Assembly (NCBI RefSeq): GCF_037914945.1 | Contig: NZ_CP149790.1 | Location: forward strand, 1 to 64,000 | Direction: 5' to 3' | From: Haloterrigena sp. KLK7 | Lineage (GTDB): Archaea; Halobacteriota; Halobacteria; Halobacteriales; Natrialbaceae | Length of the DNA stretch: 64,000 bases | In this document: positions 61,952 to 64,000 of the stretch, piece after piece | Layout of the letters: each line of letters opens with the position of its first letter | How positions within the stretch are numbered: the stretch's first letter is position 1 | Notes under the pieces: model-generated | The model's database searches: none | What the model was told of the DNA's origin: nothing | The model's input: only the letters and a program-made list of their open reading frames with translations | Translations under genes and position numbers: made by a program

Positions 61952-62347
61952 CGATCAGGAAGAGAACGCGTGCTCCACGAATAGTCCACCACCAGCTACC
62001 ATGCACGCTTCCCTTTCGCAGACCACTGACTTTAACTTTTGCAGGCTAGGAGGTCGCCGTCCGACGCTGAACGCGCGCGGCGCCGCGGGCACTCGAGTAA
62101 GGCCAGGGTACACTGCGACCGCGATGGCGTCCGATCGAGGCGGGCGACTCTCGTCGCATCGCGAGCCGACGGTCGTCTCCGAGAGCGCGTCGGTTCGATG
62201 GACTGCGCGTCGCGGCGGAAGTGATCGATAGCGATCGGAACGGAGTCGGCGGTGGTCGGCAATCGGTCGCTCGAGAACTCGAGTCAGACGTCGGCTCCGA
62301 AAACAGTCGACCGCGAACGGAACGTCGCAGCCGAACCGCCCAGCGAG
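61952..62347. other. Intergenic region, no gene seen
   Basis: About 400 bp with no acidic frame or known motif on either strand. The first 60 bp hold the promoter region of the gene to the left. Confidence 0.5.
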
Positions 62348-62539
62348 TCACTCACCGGGCAGATGGCCGCCGGACTGCATCTCGCGGTACGTCGTACAGG
62401 CCGGACACCCGTGGACGATATCACCGTTGTCACCGAAAACGCGCGCGAACTGCTGTGTGACGTGTGTGCCGCAGTTTCGACAGCGAGCGCCTGCCGTCGA
62501 CGATTCCATGGGCTTCCAGTCTTGTTGGGTGGATTTCAT
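62348..62539 (-). CDS. Small zinc-finger protein
   Basis: A 63-residue protein with CRNCGTHVTQQFARVFGDNG then HGCPACTTYREMQSGGH, giving two C-x2-C pairs. This is a haloarchaeal small zinc-finger family (DUF7563, as I recall), which characteristically contains the FARVFGDN stretch. Start at 62539 or the ATG at 62509 (MESSTAG) are both possible. Confidence 0.75.
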   Translation of the reverse strand: MKSTQQDWKPMESSTAGARCRNCGTHVTQQFARVFGDNGDIVHGCPACTTYREMQSGGHLPGE

Positions 62540-63080
62540 GGTTGGGGGGTGGTGCGCGGACGAGCAGTGGTGAGTCGCGGCGGGCCAACAGCGGCGGGTC
62601 CGGCCGCGAGACCATCGCACTCGTCCGAACGACATCCTATCGAGGGGAGCAGATACGAATAAAGGACCGAGACCGTTCACCTCGCGAGTGGTTCCGAGAA
62701 CCGCGAAATAAGCAGTTTCCGGTCCGTAGCGCGCCGTACGGCTGTCGAGGCAGCACCTGTCGGGATTCCGTCTCATAACATGGGACAGTGAATTCAGATG
62801 GCTTTGCCCGCATTCGGCGTCCAAAGGGCGTGTTGAACGTCTCGCAAGGGATCGAAACGGGCTATTTCGATCGAGAAACGTCGGGTTTCGCCGACGAATA
62901 CTGATGTTTCCACGGCATAAGGTACATCGTTATAAAATACCACTGTCGCTTACCGATCGTCGTGCTGGAATGTAACGGTGGCGCCCGCGACCGGGACGGA
63001 CCACTCCCAGTCGATCCGCATCGAATCCTCTCCCGCGAGAGCGAACGAAGTCGATCTCCCCGAACTCGGTGAACACGACG
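62540..63080. other. Intergenic region, no gene seen
   Basis: About 540 bp without a convincing gene. The AT-richer part near 62895-62945 (for example AAGGTACATCGTTATAAAAT) lies about 130 bp before the next gene and could include a promoter. Confidence 0.45.
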
Positions 63081-63413
63081 ATGTCAATGCAAGCAAGCGA
63101 TACACGAACGGAATCCACGCCCGACCCGTCCGCCCAACTCGACGTCCTCGGCGACGAATGTGCGCGAATGATTCTCGTCGCCACGAGCGACGGCCCGAAG
63201 ACGGCGAAGGAGCTGACGAAACGAACGGACAGTTCGTCGGCGACGGTCTATCGGCGAATCAATAACCTTCTCGAGAGCGGACTGCTGTCCGAGTGCGTTC
63301 GCTTCGACGACGACGGTTCGCATACGACGGCCTACGAGGCGACGATCGAGACGCTCGAGGTGCAGATTCAGGCGGACGGAATCGACGTCTCGATGCCGAC
63401 CACCGACGAGTGA
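63081..63413 (+). CDS. ArsR-type winged-helix regulator
   Basis: A 110-residue wHTH: LDVLGDECARMILVATSDGP, TAKELTKRTDSSSATVYRRI and NNLLESGLLSECVRF, with a final beta segment AYEATIETLEVQI. It is similar in plan to the regulator at 27834. ATG at 63081 is used, with another ATG at 63087; a GTG at 63069 is also in frame. No metal-binding cysteines of the ArsR type are seen. Confidence 0.83.
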   Translation: MSMQASDTRTESTPDPSAQLDVLGDECARMILVATSDGPKTAKELTKRTDSSSATVYRRINNLLESGLLSECVRFDDDGSHTTAYEATIETLEVQIQADGIDVSMPTTDE

Positions 63414-63490
63414 GCGCGGACGAACCGATCGGTCTCAGTGTGGGGGTCTGCCTGCCTGCGTAGACTAACGGGGGACGCCGAGAGGCGTGT

Positions 63491-63546
63491 GAGTAGCGAT
63501 CGTCGCCTGACGTCGTGCGAGTAGCGATCGTCGCCTGACGTCGTGC
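63491..63546. repeat. Perfect 28-bp tandem duplication
   Basis: Two identical 28-bp units (starting GAGTAGCGATCGTCGCCTGA) follow each other at 63491-63518 and 63519-63546. Each holds the small palindrome AGCGATCGTCGCC. It lies between two regulator genes. Confidence 0.9.
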
Positions 63547-63686
63547 GCACGGACCGTCTCTCTGGAGTGAGAATCGCCGGAACGTGCACTTTAGTTCCGA
63601 GAATATGTGTTGAAAGGAGCTCTAACACCGCTGTATGATACGGATAACAAATATCTACTCAGGGGAATGGTCACTGTGATTGAGCA

Positions 63687-63962
63687 ATGCACGATCTGAC
63701 CGGCTTCCAGCGGGACCTCCTGTACGTGATCGCAGGCGCAGATCAGCCGTCGGGACAGACCGTCAAGGACGAAGTCGAGAAGTATTATAGCTCCGAGATC
63801 AATCACGGTCGACTGTATCCGAACCTCGACACGCTCGTCAACAAAGAGCTCGTCGAGAAAGGGGAACTCGACAGACGAACGAACTACTACGCGATCACGG
63901 AGACCGGACGAGAGCGCATCCAGGAACGTCGGGAGTGGGAAGAACAGTACGTCGATTTCTGA
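63687..63962 (+). CDS. PadR-type transcriptional regulator
   Basis: A 91-residue winged-helix protein of the PadR family: LTGFQRDLLYVIAGADQPSG, TVKDEVEKYYSSEINHGRLY (recognition helix) and TNYYAITETGRERIQERREW. It fits the haloarchaeal single-domain PadR type. The target is unknown. The start codon at 63687 follows an AT-rich promoter-like stretch (AACAAATATCTACTC). Confidence 0.88.
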   Translation: MHDLTGFQRDLLYVIAGADQPSGQTVKDEVEKYYSSEINHGRLYPNLDTLVNKELVEKGELDRRTNYYAITETGRERIQERREWEEQYVDF

Positions 63963-64000
63963 CATGGGATTCCGAGAGTCCCGATGAGGAGGCAGCGACC

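Overview
The window is chromosomal-type DNA of a halophilic archaeon (class Halobacteria). The evidence is high GC coding DNA, strongly acidic proteins, Orc1/Cdc6 initiators with haloarchaeal-type origin boxes, a Cdc48-type AAA ATPase, a Bat-type HTH regulator, Tat-dependent lipoproteins and many small haloarchaea-specific families. The gene mix resembles Natrialbales (Natrinema/Haloterrigena-like), but the genus is an inference. No rRNA, tRNA or CRISPR array was found.

Layout. 1-6.4 kb: an array of short palindromic motifs, parA with a small acidic partner, an XPB-type helicase, a 24-bp repeat array, an orc1/cdc6 gene and a complete replication origin (two oppositely oriented sets of origin boxes around an AT-rich core). 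6.4-11.3 kb: type IV pilus genes pilC, pilB, an accessory protein and a pilin-like protein. 11.3-20.2 kb: cdc48, a Bat-type regulator, an R2-like di-metal oxidase, small zinc-finger and membrane proteins, a very lysine-rich Tat-exported peptide, and archaeal shikimate kinase with chorismate mutase. 20.2-21.9 kb: one intact VapBC pair, one pair broken by stop codons and a third scrap. 21.9-31 kb: an MFS transporter, nucleotide-sugar genes (a CBS-epimerase fusion and a DegT aminotransferase), UspA, small regulators and a hydrolase. 31-37.3 kb: an intact tyrosine recombinase and, 4 kb away, a relative lacking the second half of the active site, with an SNF transporter, an adhesin-like lipoprotein and a glycerophosphodiesterase between them. 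37.3-45.9 kb: a nine-gene Mrp-type Na+/H+ antiporter operon. 46-47.5 kb: cbtB, cbtA and a ferredoxin-like gene (cobalt uptake). 47.6-52.8 kb: MaoC hydratase, a short zinc ribbon gene and a thiolase, then a scrap of a second maoC, a second orc1/cdc6 with its own origin, and a scrap of a second thiolase. 52.9-57.8 kb: pyrD, pyrC, an epimerase and a membrane protein. 57.8-64 kb: membrane-linked and soluble winged-helix regulators and a large secreted repeat protein.

The most striking features are two self-contained orc-origin modules 46 kb apart with different box sequences. The second appears to have entered a tandemly duplicated maoC-thiolase locus, whose second copy survives only as scraps on either side of the module. 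Other notable items are the parA-proximal palindrome array, the lysine-rich exported peptide, the catalytically incomplete recombinase and the decayed toxin-antitoxin genes.
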